From JBCCFK01 sp965262315 (GTDB lineage Bacteria; Actinomycetota; Acidimicrobiia; Acidimicrobiales; UBA8592), in NCBI GenBank assembly GCA_965262315.1, contig CBDHFJ010000072.1, positions 1 to 28,393 on the forward strand: a stretch of DNA of 28,393 nt, written 5' to 3'. The number at the start of each line of letters is the position of its first letter. Position 1 is the stretch's first letter. Position numbers and translations under genes: made by a program. Positions 1-8,319 of this stretch are shown here, one piece after another. The notes beneath the pieces were generated by a model. That model worked only from the letters and a program-made list of their open reading frames with translations, did no database searches and was not told the DNA's origin.

Positions 1-20
1 GATCCTCGACGTCGGTCATG
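1..20 (-). CDS. Possible start of next minus-strand gene (partial)
   Basis: An ATG read on the minus strand at 20-18 opens a frame (MTDVED...) that runs off the window edge. It lies 39 nt beyond the stop of the dehydratase/aminotransferase fusion, so it could be the next gene of that operon, for example another sugar-nucleotide gene. Only six codons are visible, and I see no clear Shine-Dalgarno sequence. The product cannot be named. Confidence 0.3.
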
Positions 21-59
21 GACCGAGATCGTAGGTGTGTGCCGGGGCGCGGGGCTCGG

Positions 60-3000
60 TCAGGCCAGTGATTCGACGGCCAGCGGCTCGGTGGCGGCCG
101 GCTCGACGACGGGCCGGCGACCGACCAGTGCGGCCACGATCCGGATGATCCGGTCCAGGTCGTCGTCGTCGAGGCTCGAGCCCGACGGGAGGCACAGGCC
201 TTGCTCGAAGACGGTGTCGGCGACGCCGGTGACCACGGACTCGGCGCCTCGGAACAGCGGTTGCTGGTGCATGGGCTTCCATGCGGGGCGGCTCTCGATG
301 TCGTGGCTCTCGAGGGCGAGGCGGATGTCCTCGGGGCTGTGATCGACCACGGCCGGGTCGAGCACCATGACGTTGAGCCAGTTGCTCGGCCGGCTACCCG
401 CCGGCACCGGCATGAACTGCACGCCCGGGAGGGCGCCGAGCTCGGTCGCGTAGCGGTCGGCGATCTCGGCGCGCCGAGCCAGCATGGCGGGCAGACGCTC
501 GAGTTGGCCCCGACCGACGGCCGCCAGCAGGTTCGACATGCGGTAGTTGAAGCCGGGCTCGACGTGCTCGTAGTGGGGGACCGGCAACCGCGCCTGGGTG
601 GCCAGCGATCGCGCCCGGTCGGCGAGCGCCGGGTCGTCGGTCAGCAGCGCGCCGCCGCCTCCGGTGGTCATCACCTTGTTGCCGTTGAAAGACAGCGCCG
701 CGGTCGTCCCGTGGGAGCCGGCCGGCGCACCGTTGCGTCGGGCGCCGAGCGACTCGGCCGCATCGACGACCAGTGGCACGCCATGACGGTCGCAGATCCG
801 TTGGAGGCGTTCGTGATCGGCGACCTGGCCGTAGATGTCGACGGCCATGACCGCTGCGGCCGGCGAGCCCTCCGCGGCGAAGCGGGCGAGGGTGGCATCG
901 ACGAGCGCCGGGTCGATGCCCCACGACGACGTCTCGCTGTCGATGAAGACGGGCTCGGCGCCGGTCTGGAGCACGGCGTTGGCGGTGGCCACGAAGGTCA
1001 TCGTCGGGACGAGGACCCGGTCGCCGGGCTGCACGTCGGCCAACAGCAGCGCCAGGTGCAGCGCGGCCGTCCCGCTGGACAGGGCGACCGCATGGCGACG
1101 TCCGCATGCGGCCGCCAGCGCCGCTTCGAAGGCGGGGAGGTCGGGGCCGACGGGAGCGATCCAGTTGGCGTCGAACGCCGCCAGCAGCCGCTGCCGTTCG
1201 ACGGCGCTCATGTCGGGCGGGGAGAGGTACACGCGGTCGCGGCCACCGGTTCGAGCGCTCGATGCGGTGTCGTCGGCCTGGACGACGGGAAGCTCGGTGA
1301 GTGTCGCCAGATCGTCGGTCTCCGACGCCGAGACGTCGAGCGGCGGGACGGACACGTGGCTGATGAGCGGATGCGCGGGTCGGTGATCCAGCTCGTCGTC
1401 GGCGACGAGTACTTCGTGGAGCTTCTCGCCGGGCCGGAGGCCGGTGTAGACGATCGGCACCTCGCGGTCGGCCTCGCGTGCCAGGCGACGGGCGACGTCG
1501 TCGATGCGCACCGGGTCGCCCATGTCGAGCACCAACGCTTCGCCGTCGCGGCCGATCGCCCCGGCCTGGATGACCAGCTCCACCGCCTCCTCGGCCAGCA
1601 TGAAGTACCGAGTGACGTCGGGGTGGGTCACGGTGATGGGGCCGCCGTTCGCGATCTGCTTGCGGAACGCCTCGAGCACCGATCCGCGGCTGCCGAGCAC
1701 GTTGCCGAAGCGCACGCTGAGGTACGTGCCGCTTGCCCGGCGACCGACGGAAGCGGTCAGGCGTTCGGCGATGCGCTTGGTGTGGCCGAGGACGCTCGAC
1801 GGGTCGGCGGCCTTGTCGGTGCTGATGTTGACGAAGCGGTCGACCCCGGCCCGCTCGGCGGCCAGCAGCAGGTTGCGGGTGCCGTGGACGTTCGTCTTGA
1901 CCCCCTCGGTGGGATACATCTCGAGGAGCGGGAGGTGCTTGAGGGCCGCGGCATGGAAGACCACGTGGGGGCGGTGTTCGGCGAAGACCTCGTGCATCCG
2001 CTCCCCGTCGCGGATGTCGGCGACGACGAGGTTGCGGTTGTCGAGCAGGGCCCGGCCCTCGATCGACATCTGCACCGCGTGCAGCGCGGACTCGTCCCGG
2101 TCGAGCATGACGACCCGCTGCGGGCCGAACCGTTGGAGCTGCCGGCACAGCTCGGAGCCGATCGAGCCGCCCGCGCCGGTGACCAGCACACGGCGTCCGG
2201 TCACGTAGCCGGCGATCTGCTCCACGTCGGTGCGGATCTCGTGGCGGCCGAGCAGATCGCGTTCGCTGACCGGTCGAACGTCGGCCACACCGACCGATCC
2301 GTCGATCAGGCTCTCGACCCGCGGGAGGACCGAGATGCCGACGTCGCACTGGAGCGCACGGTTCGACAGGTCCCGGAGCAAGGCGCCGTTGGCCGACGGG
2401 ATCGACACGATGAGGTGGGTCGCTCCGGTGTCGGCGACGGCGTCGGCCAGCGAGTCCCTGGTCCCGACGACGGGGACGCCCATGACCTGGAGGTGGGCCT
2501 TGTACGGGTCGTCGTCCAGCATGGCGACGGGGTAGTACGGGCTCTCGGGGTTGCGGAGCATGGCGGTCACGAGTTGGATGCCGGCCTCGCCCGCCCCCAT
2601 GACCAGCACCTTCTGGGCCACCTCCGGCGAGGGTCGCAGGGAGCGTTCGATGTAGAAGCGCCACGTGTAGCGACTGAAGGCGGTGACGAGGGCGACGACC
2701 ATGCCGCTCGCCAGCGCCACCGAGGTCGGCAGGAGCTGGCTCGGGTACACCCAGACCGAGAGCAGGTGCAGGACAGCGGTCACCACCACGACGACCCGGA
2801 TCAGGCCGGCGACCTCGTCGAAGCTCCCGAAGCGCCACTTGCGGGTGTAGAGCCCGAAGGCCACGCCCACCCCGAGCTGGAGCAGGCCGGCGAGCAGGAT
2901 GGCGGTGAAGATCGATCGTGCAGGCCAGGCGTCGGTCGCGAACTCGAACCGCAGGAGCACGGCGGTCCACAGGCCGAGCGCCCACGCGACCGTGTCCAGG

Positions 3001-3086
3001 GCAGCCTGAATGAGGTGCCGGTTCGCGCCGAGGCGTCGACGCATCTGTGCCGTAGCCGCCTCCGAGCGGCTCGAGCGTTGTCCCAC
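60..3086 (-). CDS. Fusion of membrane nucleotide-sugar 4,6-dehydratase (CapD/WbpM/PglF type) and DegT-family PLP aminotransferase
   Basis: This 1008-residue protein joins two usually separate enzymes. Residues about 20-140 hold membrane segments. A nucleotide-binding CoA-binding-like domain follows (GAGEAG at 164-169), then an extended SDR dehydratase (GAGGSIG at 304-310, ISTDK at 421-425, RPGEK near 551). After a linker at about 575-615 comes a DegT/DnrJ/EryC1/StrS aminotransferase with the PLP lysine in SFNGNK (Lys804). In this family the first half makes a UDP-4-keto-6-deoxy sugar and the second aminates it, as PglF and PglE do in bacillosamine synthesis. The exact sugar is inferred, not shown. 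The start chosen is GTG at 3086, because GAGGAG lies 5 nt upstream of it. ATG at 3044 is the alternative, and the longer frame to 3383 lacks a ribosome site. The Met that replaces Tyr in PglF-type active sites is Leu433 here. The gene probably serves envelope glycan or exopolysaccharide synthesis, as its neighbours suggest. Confidence 0.93.
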   Translation of the reverse strand: MGQRSSRSEAATAQMRRRLGANRHLIQAALDTVAWALGLWTAVLLRFEFATDAWPARSIFTAILLAGLLQLGVGVAFGLYTRKWRFGSFDEVAGLIRVVVVVTAVLHLLSVWVYPSQLLPTSVALASGMVVALVTAFSRYTWRFYIERSLRPSPEVAQKVLVMGAGEAGIQLVTAMLRNPESPYYPVAMLDDDPYKAHLQVMGVPVVGTRDSLADAVADTGATHLIVSIPSANGALLRDLSNRALQCDVGISVLPRVESLIDGSVGVADVRPVSERDLLGRHEIRTDVEQIAGYVTGRRVLVTGAGGSIGSELCRQLQRFGPQRVVMLDRDESALHAVQMSIEGRALLDNRNLVVADIRDGERMHEVFAEHRPHVVFHAAALKHLPLLEMYPTEGVKTNVHGTRNLLLAAERAGVDRFVNISTDKAADPSSVLGHTKRIAERLTASVGRRASGTYLSVRFGNVLGSRGSVLEAFRKQIANGGPITVTHPDVTRYFMLAEEAVELVIQAGAIGRDGEALVLDMGDPVRIDDVARRLAREADREVPIVYTGLRPGEKLHEVLVADDELDHRPAHPLISHVSVPPLDVSASETDDLATLTELPVVQADDTASSARTGGRDRVYLSPPDMSAVERQRLLAAFDANWIAPVGPDLPAFEAALAAACGRRHAVALSSGTAALHLALLLADVQPGDRVLVPTMTFVATANAVLQTGAEPVFIDSETSSWGIDPALVDATLARFAAEGSPAAAVMAVDIYGQVADHERLQRICDRHGVPLVVDAAESLGARRNGAPAGSHGTTAALSFNGNKVMTTGGGGALLTDDPALADRARSLATQARLPVPHYEHVEPGFNYRMSNLLAAVGRGQLERLPAMLARRAEIADRYATELGALPGVQFMPVPAGSRPSNWLNVMVLDPAVVDHSPEDIRLALESHDIESRPAWKPMHQQPLFRGAESVVTGVADTVFEQGLCLPSGSSLDDDDLDRIIRIVAALVGRRPVVEPAATEPLAVESLA

Positions 3087-3167
3087 GTGTTCTCCTCGGA
3101 CTGTCCCGGTCCGATCCCGTGGTGAGGTGCAAGCACCATGTGCCACAGGAGCAACATGAACCACACG

Positions 3168-3173
3168 AACGTA
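3168..3173 (-). promoter_or_regulatory. Candidate -10 box for the dehydratase/aminotransferase gene
   Basis: TACGTT reads on the minus strand in the 259-nt gap between the divergent fusion and DUF4012 genes. It would place a start of transcription near 3161 and a leader of about 75 nt. No convincing -35 is seen. The rest of this gap (3087-3333) holds nothing else I can name. Confidence 0.3.
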
Positions 3174-3333
3174 CCGCCCGGTGGATCTGATCTCGTGTAT
3201 CCATCGGCAGGCGCGACCAGTTCTTGAGACCCAGAACCCGTGGTCCGACCTGGTTCGCACGGCCCACGCGGCGGGCGCCGCCCGAGACGCTCGGTGGTCC
3301 ACGGGGCTGCCCGAGACGCGGAGAGCGGCGAAG

Positions 3334-3339
3334 TACCAT
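3334..3339 (+). promoter_or_regulatory. -10 box of a leaderless promoter (DUF4012 gene)
   Basis: TACCAT is followed by 6 nt and then GTG at 3346. This TANNNT-N6-start spacing is that of actinobacterial leaderless mRNAs, where transcription starts at the first base of the start codon. There is no Shine-Dalgarno sequence before this GTG, which fits. Confidence 0.6.
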
Positions 3340-3345
3340 CGCCCC

Positions 3346-5664
3346 GTGCTCCGATCGAGGACCTCCGGCGCCCATGCCGCCACCCGCTCGATCGCGCCGC
3401 ATCACGTCGTCACGGCGGTGTGTGCGATGGCAGGCATGCTGCTCGCGCTGGCCGACGATGCAGCCCCCACCGAGGTGGCTGCCGCCAATGCCGCGTGGCG
3501 GGCCGTGGGCGGCCTGGTGGTCGTGGTGGCCGCCGCCTTCGCGACACCCGCGTTCGTGATCGCGTCCGCCGTCCTGGCGGCCGTCTCCTCGTCGGAGCCG
3601 CTGCTGATCGCGGTCGGTGCCCTGGGGGTCGGCATCGGCGCACTGGGCGCATGGCGCTGGCCCGACGTGGAGGCCGTCGGGGCCACGGTCGGCCTGTGCA
3701 TCGTGGCGGTCGTCTACCGGCTGCCCCACGATTCGCCGATGGGGTTGTCCACGCTGGTCGCGGTGGTCGTCGTGATCCCGGCCCTGCTCGGTGCGTGGCG
3801 GTGGGGACCCGTTTGGTTCACCCGCACCCTCGGATCGTTCGCGGGTCTGCTGATCCTGGTCGCGGTGGTCGCCGGCGTGGGGTTCGTGTTCGCCGGTCTC
3901 CGGGCCCAGTCCCAACTCGAGGACGCGTCGTCGGCGATCGAGCTGGCGGCCGACCGGTTCGGCGACGGGGACGAGGACGGGGCGCGGTCGTCGCTCGAGG
4001 CTGCGCTCGCGGACGTGCGTGGGGCTCGGGACGGCCTCGACGAGCCCTGGCTCGCACCGTTGCCGGTGCTCCCCGTGTTCTCCCAGCACGAAGCGCTGCT
4101 CGACACGATCGCCGTGGAGGCCGACCGGACCGTGGAGGCGACGTTGGCGTTGCTCGACGACCTCGACGGCACCCCGTTGTCGTTGTCGGGGGGCCGGATC
4201 GACCTCGATGCCATCCGCGCCATCGCACCGGGCCTCGCCGATCTCGCCGATGCCACCGAGACGGCCGAGCGAGAGCTGGAGGACGCACGCAGCCGCTGGC
4301 TGGTCGGCCCCGCGTCGTCCGCGCTCGACGACGGGATCGAGGAGGTGCGTGCCATCGCGGCCGACGTCCGCAAGGCGGCGAGCGCCGTCGAGCTCGCGCC
4401 CGGTCTCTTCGGCGGCAACGGCCTTCGGACCCACCTGGTGCTGTTCGCCACCCCCGCCGAGCTGCGCGGTTCGGTCGGCCTGGTCGGGAACTGGGCGCTG
4501 CTCGAAGCCGAGGACGGTGAGCTCCGGCTCACCGGTGTCGGGCGCGCCAGCGATCTCAACGACGCGCTCGAGCAGGCGCCCGTCACGCTCAGCGAGCCGG
4601 AGGGGTACATCGAGCGCTACGGCGCGAACTCGGTGGAGAGCGAGTTCCAGGACGTCACCCTGAGCCCGCACTTCCCCGACGTCGCCGACGTCGCCGCCCA
4701 GTTGTTCCTGGCGGCCACCGGTACCGAGGTCTCCTCGGTCATCCTGGTCGACCCCACCGCGGTGGAAGCGATGCTGCGGATCGCGGGGCCGGTCAACGTC
4801 CGCGGGCAGACGGTGACCGCCAACTCCGTGGTCTCGCTCCTCCTCGTCGACCAGTACACGATGTTCGCCGAGGAGGAGGACCGGGTCGAGTTCCTCGCGG
4901 TGCTCCTGGCGGCCGCCTTCGATCAGATGCTCGGCGCCGAGCTACCGGACCCATGGGCGCTCGACGACGTGTTCGGCGACGTGGTCGACCAGGACCGCTT
5001 GCTGATGGCGTCCACCGATCCGGACGAGCTCGCCCTGCTCGAGGAGCTGGGGCTGACCGGTTCCTTCCCGCCACGCGATGTCGACGACATCGCCGCGCTC
5101 GTCATCCAGAACGCCGGTCAGAACAAGATCGACACCTTCCTCGGGCGTTCGATGCGCCACCGCGTTCACCTCGACACCGACACGGGCGTCGTCACCGCAA
5201 CCACCACGGTCCGGCTCGAGAACACCGTCCAGGACCTGTCGGGCCCGGATGCGCTCGTGGGCAACAACGACCAGGGCTACCCACGGGGGACCAACGTGGC
5301 CCAGGTGGTGCTGTACACCCCGCACCGGTTGCGGGCCGTCACCGTGGACGGCCGCGCCGGCGGGGCCCAGGCACGGGACGAGTTCGGCCTCCGGTCGTAC
5401 TCGCTGCTCGTCGAGATCCCTCCCGGTGGCGTCGTCGAGCTGGACTTCACCCTCGAAGGCCAGATGCCCGTGGAGGAAGGGCGGCTCGATCGCTACGTGC
5501 TCGCGGTGCCGGTGCAGCCCGCCGTCAACCCGCTGCGGATCGACCTCGAGGTGACCGACACCACCGGCGGGCTGGTCAACGGCGGCTCGGGAACCTGGAG
5601 CGGGGGCGCCGCCGACCTGCGCGACCAACGCTTCGAGTTCGATCTCTCGCCGTCTGCGGGGTGA
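3346..5664 (+). CDS. DUF4012 domain membrane protein
   Basis: This 772-residue protein has six or so hydrophobic segments in residues 20-185, followed by a long, acidic, presumably extracellular part that matches DUF4012. Recognisable DUF4012-like stretches are the RTHLVLFATPAELRGSVGL region near 365-385, the SVILVDPTAVEAML region near 465-480, and the C-terminal beta-rich section. DUF4012 proteins are found in actinobacterial and other envelope or exopolysaccharide clusters, and their biochemical role is unknown. The start is taken as GTG 3346 from the leaderless promoter; the frame extends upstream to 3181 but without any start signal. It is transcribed divergently from the dehydratase fusion and lies upstream of an LPXTG protein and a Wzz/BY-kinase. 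That points to assembly or attachment of a surface polymer, which is inference. Confidence 0.85.
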   Translation: MLRSRTSGAHAATRSIAPHHVVTAVCAMAGMLLALADDAAPTEVAAANAAWRAVGGLVVVVAAAFATPAFVIASAVLAAVSSSEPLLIAVGALGVGIGALGAWRWPDVEAVGATVGLCIVAVVYRLPHDSPMGLSTLVAVVVVIPALLGAWRWGPVWFTRTLGSFAGLLILVAVVAGVGFVFAGLRAQSQLEDASSAIELAADRFGDGDEDGARSSLEAALADVRGARDGLDEPWLAPLPVLPVFSQHEALLDTIAVEADRTVEATLALLDDLDGTPLSLSGGRIDLDAIRAIAPGLADLADATETAERELEDARSRWLVGPASSALDDGIEEVRAIAADVRKAASAVELAPGLFGGNGLRTHLVLFATPAELRGSVGLVGNWALLEAEDGELRLTGVGRASDLNDALEQAPVTLSEPEGYIERYGANSVESEFQDVTLSPHFPDVADVAAQLFLAATGTEVSSVILVDPTAVEAMLRIAGPVNVRGQTVTANSVVSLLLVDQYTMFAEEEDRVEFLAVLLAAAFDQMLGAELPDPWALDDVFGDVVDQDRLLMASTDPDELALLEELGLTGSFPPRDVDDIAALVIQNAGQNKIDTFLGRSMRHRVHLDTDTGVVTATTTVRLENTVQDLSGPDALVGNNDQGYPRGTNVAQVVLYTPHRLRAVTVDGRAGGAQARDEFGLRSYSLLVEIPPGGVVELDFTLEGQMPVEEGRLDRYVLAVPVQPAVNPLRIDLEVTDTTGGLVNGGSGTWSGGAADLRDQRFEFDLSPSAG

Positions 5665-5687
5665 TCCGGCGTCGCTGGGCGCGCTGG

Positions 5688-5693
5688 TACGAT
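5688..5693 (+). promoter_or_regulatory. Candidate -10 box for the LPRTG surface protein
   Basis: TACGAT lies 23 nt after the DUF4012 stop. Transcription from about 5700 would give a leader of roughly 120 nt before the ATG at 5824. The leader contains a short hairpin (TCGGC...GCCGA near 5723-5740). I could not match the leader to a known riboswitch. Confidence 0.35.
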
Positions 5694-5823
5694 CCCGGGC
5701 GAACGAGAGTAGGGGTCTCAGGTGTCGGCGATTTCTGCCGATACCACACGCAGTCGGTCGCGAAGATCAGCGGGGCCGACATGCGTGGCGGGTGCGCAAC
5801 CACACACCGAGCCTGGGACACAC

Positions 5824-6339
5824 ATGAGATTGATGATGCTTCTCGCCGTGGCGATGGTCGCCCTCTGGCCGACGCACGCCTTCGCACAGGGGTACTCCCC
5901 GCCGGGACAGATCACGGTCACGCCACCGTCGCCCGCACCCGGCGACACCGTGACGGTGGCCGTCGAGGGCTGCGATCCTGCCCCGGGAACCGTCGACGTG
6001 TTCATCGATGGCGTGCTCGTGGGGACCGCCGAGGTCGGCCCGGACGGGTCCTTCGTCCAGGATTTCGTGGTGCCGCTCGAGGCCCAGGGCGCGGTGCCGG
6101 TCGACGTCGTCTGTGACAGCGGTGTGCTGTCGTCGATCGTCGACGTGCAGGTCGGGCCGTTGCCGTTCCAGCCGGACGGGCTGCCACGGACCGGCTCCGA
6201 AGCGGCAACGCTCGCTCGCGTCGGTGCCGGCCTGGTGGGCGTCGGCCTGGTGGTGCTGGTGGCGGCGAAGCGGCGCGAAGCGTCCGAGTCCGTGCCCGCC
6301 CATGCCGCTGGGCCGTCGGCGCCTGGTGGGGCGGCGTGA
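5824..6339 (+). CDS. Secreted LPXTG-like cell-wall anchored protein
   Basis: This is a 171-residue protein. Residues 1-22 form a signal peptide ending AFA|Q. A Pro-rich beta-type domain follows (about 30-115). Then come LPRTG at 120-124, a hydrophobic span at 127-147 and a KRR positive stop, which is the layout of a sortase sorting signal. The tail after KRR is about 20 residues, longer than the few usual for sortase substrates, so anchoring could instead be by the membrane span alone. Two Cys (50 and 97) could form a disulfide in the exported part. The start is ATG 5824 because the signal peptide begins there; the frame runs open to 5722 but with unlikely upstream residues. No sortase is in the window. 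It lies between the DUF4012 and BY-kinase genes. Confidence 0.8.
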   Translation: MRLMMLLAVAMVALWPTHAFAQGYSPPGQITVTPPSPAPGDTVTVAVEGCDPAPGTVDVFIDGVLVGTAEVGPDGSFVQDFVVPLEAQGAVPVDVVCDSGVLSSIVDVQVGPLPFQPDGLPRTGSEAATLARVGAGLVGVGLVVLVAAKRREASESVPAHAAGPSAPGGAA

Positions 6340-6379
6340 CCCGGCCTTCTGCATCGACCACCTGTGGGACGCGGCCTCC

Positions 6380-6385
6380 TACCAT
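6380..6385 (+). promoter_or_regulatory. Candidate -10 box for the Wzz/BY-kinase gene
   Basis: TACCAT lies in the 128-nt gap before the gene at 6468, with the same surrounding CCTACCATCGCC look as the DUF4012 promoter. No start codon sits 6-7 nt downstream, so this transcript would have a leader of about 76 nt. Confidence 0.4.
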
Positions 6386-6467
6386 CGCCGCAGTCGAACC
6401 GGGGCGTGTCCTTCGTCGCGTCGCCTGTTCGCCCACGATGACCGCCCACACCCGGGAACGCTGAGCC

Positions 6468-8303
6468 ATGGAGCCGACCTACTACCTGCGCGTGCTCCGC
6501 CTGCGGTGGAAGCTCCTCGTGCTGGGAGCGCTGCTGGGCATGGTCGCCGGTTTCGGCACGCTGTTGCTCGAGAGCGGCGACGAGGGCCCGCAGACGACCT
6601 ACTGGCTGTCCAAGCACAAGCTGATCGTCACCGCCGACGCCATCGACGAAGGGCGCTTCCCCAATCTGTTGCAGACGGCGCTGCTCGTCACCGGCGGAGA
6701 CGTCCCTGTGGCCGTGGCCGAGGAGTTGGGCCTGGACGAGACCGACGCGTCGAGCCGGGTCCGCACCGTCACCGACCTCGACGTCAACCTGCTCGAGATC
6801 TCCGCGGTCGCCACCGACCCCCGACTGGCCACCGAACTGGCCGACACCTACGCAGCCGAGCTGGTGTCGTTGCTCGACACCAGGGACGGCGCCGGCTACG
6901 AGCAAGCCGTCGTCTCCGCACGTGAGCAGGTCGATGTGGAAGCCGGGCGGCTGGAGGAGCTCGATCTCCAGATCCAGGACATCGAACGGTCACTGGCGAC
7001 CCACGACGCGGCCGTCACCGCGGCGCTGGCCGACGAGGACCCCGCGACCAACGGCCCGGACGCCGCCGATCGCGACGCCTTGGCCGCCGACCTGCGAACG
7101 CTGACGCTCGAACGTGAGGGTCGGGCGTCGATCTACGACGCCGCCCTCGTCACCCTCACCGACCTCGAGGCCGCGGGGGCCCCGGCGCCGCTGTTGGAGA
7201 CCCTCGACGTGGTCCCGGCATTCGAGATCACCGAGCGGCTCCACAACGTGCGGGTCGCGCAGGGGCGACAGGGCGCCAACAACTTCAACGCGCGGACCAT
7301 CGACGATGGCGAGACCGGTGGCATCAACATCGGCGAGACGGTCTCGAACCCGTTCTTCCGCATCCCGCTGGGCATGGTCGTCGGGCTGCTGCTGGCCATC
7401 GGTGCGGTGCTGTTGCACCTCCGGTTCGACCAGCGGCTGCGTACGAAGGCCGAGGTCGAGGAGGCGTTCGACCTCCCGGTGCTGGCCGAGATCCCCAGAC
7501 ACGACGGTCGGAACACCAAGGCCAACGAGTTGCATGCGGTGAGCCGGTCGCGCGGGGTCGTCGCCGAGTCCTATCGAGTGGTCCGCTCCGCGCTGTTGTT
7601 CGCCAAGGCCACCAGAGCCGAACCGCTGACCGTCCAGCGTGGGGCCGACGACCTGACGGTCACCCACGACATGCGCGTCGTCATGGTGACATCGCCGGGT
7701 CCCAGCGAGGGCAAGACCACCACCACGGCGAACCTCGCGGTGCTCATGGCCGAGGCCGGCTATCGCGTGCTCGTGGTGAACTGCGACTACCGGCTCCCGA
7801 AGCTGCACGAGTACTTCGGCGCCCCCCACTCGCACCGTCGAACCGTCGAGACCGGGATCGCCGGCGTGACCCTGGTCGCGGACGTCGCCGACGAACAGGG
7901 CGCCACCAACCCGACCGTGGTGGTGGAGACGCAGAAGAACCTGATCCGCAAGGCGAGGGATCGCTACGACGTCGTCTTGTTGGACACCGCCCCGCTGCTC
8001 GCGACCAACGACGCCCTGGCCTTGCTCCCCGTGGTCGACATGGTTCTGCTGGTGGCCCAGGAAGGCAAGACCGACCGTGAGAGCGCTGCCGAGACGGTCG
8101 ACCTCCTCCGGCGTCGCCGCGCCGACCTGGCCGGCGTCGTCCTCACGGGTTCCACCGGGTTCGGGCGCGGCCGCTACTACTACAAGTATCGCTACGGCGC
8201 GTACTACACGGACGACAGCGAGCCCGCGGGCTCGGTGCCCGAACCCGAGCACCGGGCTCAGGTCGGCGCCGCGATGTCTGCGGCTCGCTCCGCCACGAAC
8301 TGA
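6468..8303 (+). CDS. Wzz-type chain-length protein fused to BY-kinase (polysaccharide tyrosine autokinase)
   Basis: This 611-residue protein would control exopolysaccharide chain length and export at the membrane. It has a first transmembrane helix (about 14-36), an outside domain with a helical, probably coiled-coil stretch (about 145-240), and a second helix (about 298-318). A cytoplasmic ATPase domain follows with Walker A GPSEGKTT (411-418), a Walker A'-like LVVNCDYRLPK (about 435-445) and Walker B VVLLDTAP (502-509). The C-terminus has a tyrosine cluster, seven Tyr within residues 570-580, the usual autophosphorylation tail of BY-kinases. In the A' motif the first acidic residue is Asn (NCD), and activity with that change is uncertain. 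The one-chain Wzz plus kinase layout is as in Wzc or actinobacterial homologues. It converges with the HPr-kinase-like gene, with only 16 nt between the stops. Confidence 0.9.
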   Translation: MEPTYYLRVLRLRWKLLVLGALLGMVAGFGTLLLESGDEGPQTTYWLSKHKLIVTADAIDEGRFPNLLQTALLVTGGDVPVAVAEELGLDETDASSRVRTVTDLDVNLLEISAVATDPRLATELADTYAAELVSLLDTRDGAGYEQAVVSAREQVDVEAGRLEELDLQIQDIERSLATHDAAVTAALADEDPATNGPDAADRDALAADLRTLTLEREGRASIYDAALVTLTDLEAAGAPAPLLETLDVVPAFEITERLHNVRVAQGRQGANNFNARTIDDGETGGINIGETVSNPFFRIPLGMVVGLLLAIGAVLLHLRFDQRLRTKAEVEEAFDLPVLAEIPRHDGRNTKANELHAVSRSRGVVAESYRVVRSALLFAKATRAEPLTVQRGADDLTVTHDMRVVMVTSPGPSEGKTTTTANLAVLMAEAGYRVLVVNCDYRLPKLHEYFGAPHSHRRTVETGIAGVTLVADVADEQGATNPTVVVETQKNLIRKARDRYDVVLLDTAPLLATNDALALLPVVDMVLLVAQEGKTDRESAAETVDLLRRRRADLAGVVLTGSTGFGRGRYYYKYRYGAYYTDDSEPAGSVPEPEHRAQVGAAMSAARSATN

Positions 8304-8319
8304 CCCGCGGAACGGGGCC

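Noticed and set aside
201..3125. Long plus-strand open frame antisense to the dehydratase/aminotransferase gene
   Set aside because: It mirrors the codon pattern of the real minus-strand gene, has repeated low-complexity Arg/Gly/Asp content and no family motifs. High GC makes such shadows common.
3181..3345. Upstream extension of the DUF4012 frame to 3181
   Set aside because: No start signal is present, and the leaderless TACCAT-N6-GTG 3346 explains the true start better.
394..4671. 1425-codon minus-strand open frame across several genes
   Set aside because: It overlaps the divergent DUF4012 gene and the fusion gene in wrong frames and shows no recognisable domain.
5694..5823. Known riboswitch in the leader before the LPRTG protein
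   Set aside because: I compared it by eye with cyclic-di-GMP and cyclic-di-AMP patterns and found no conserved motif; only a small hairpin is visible.
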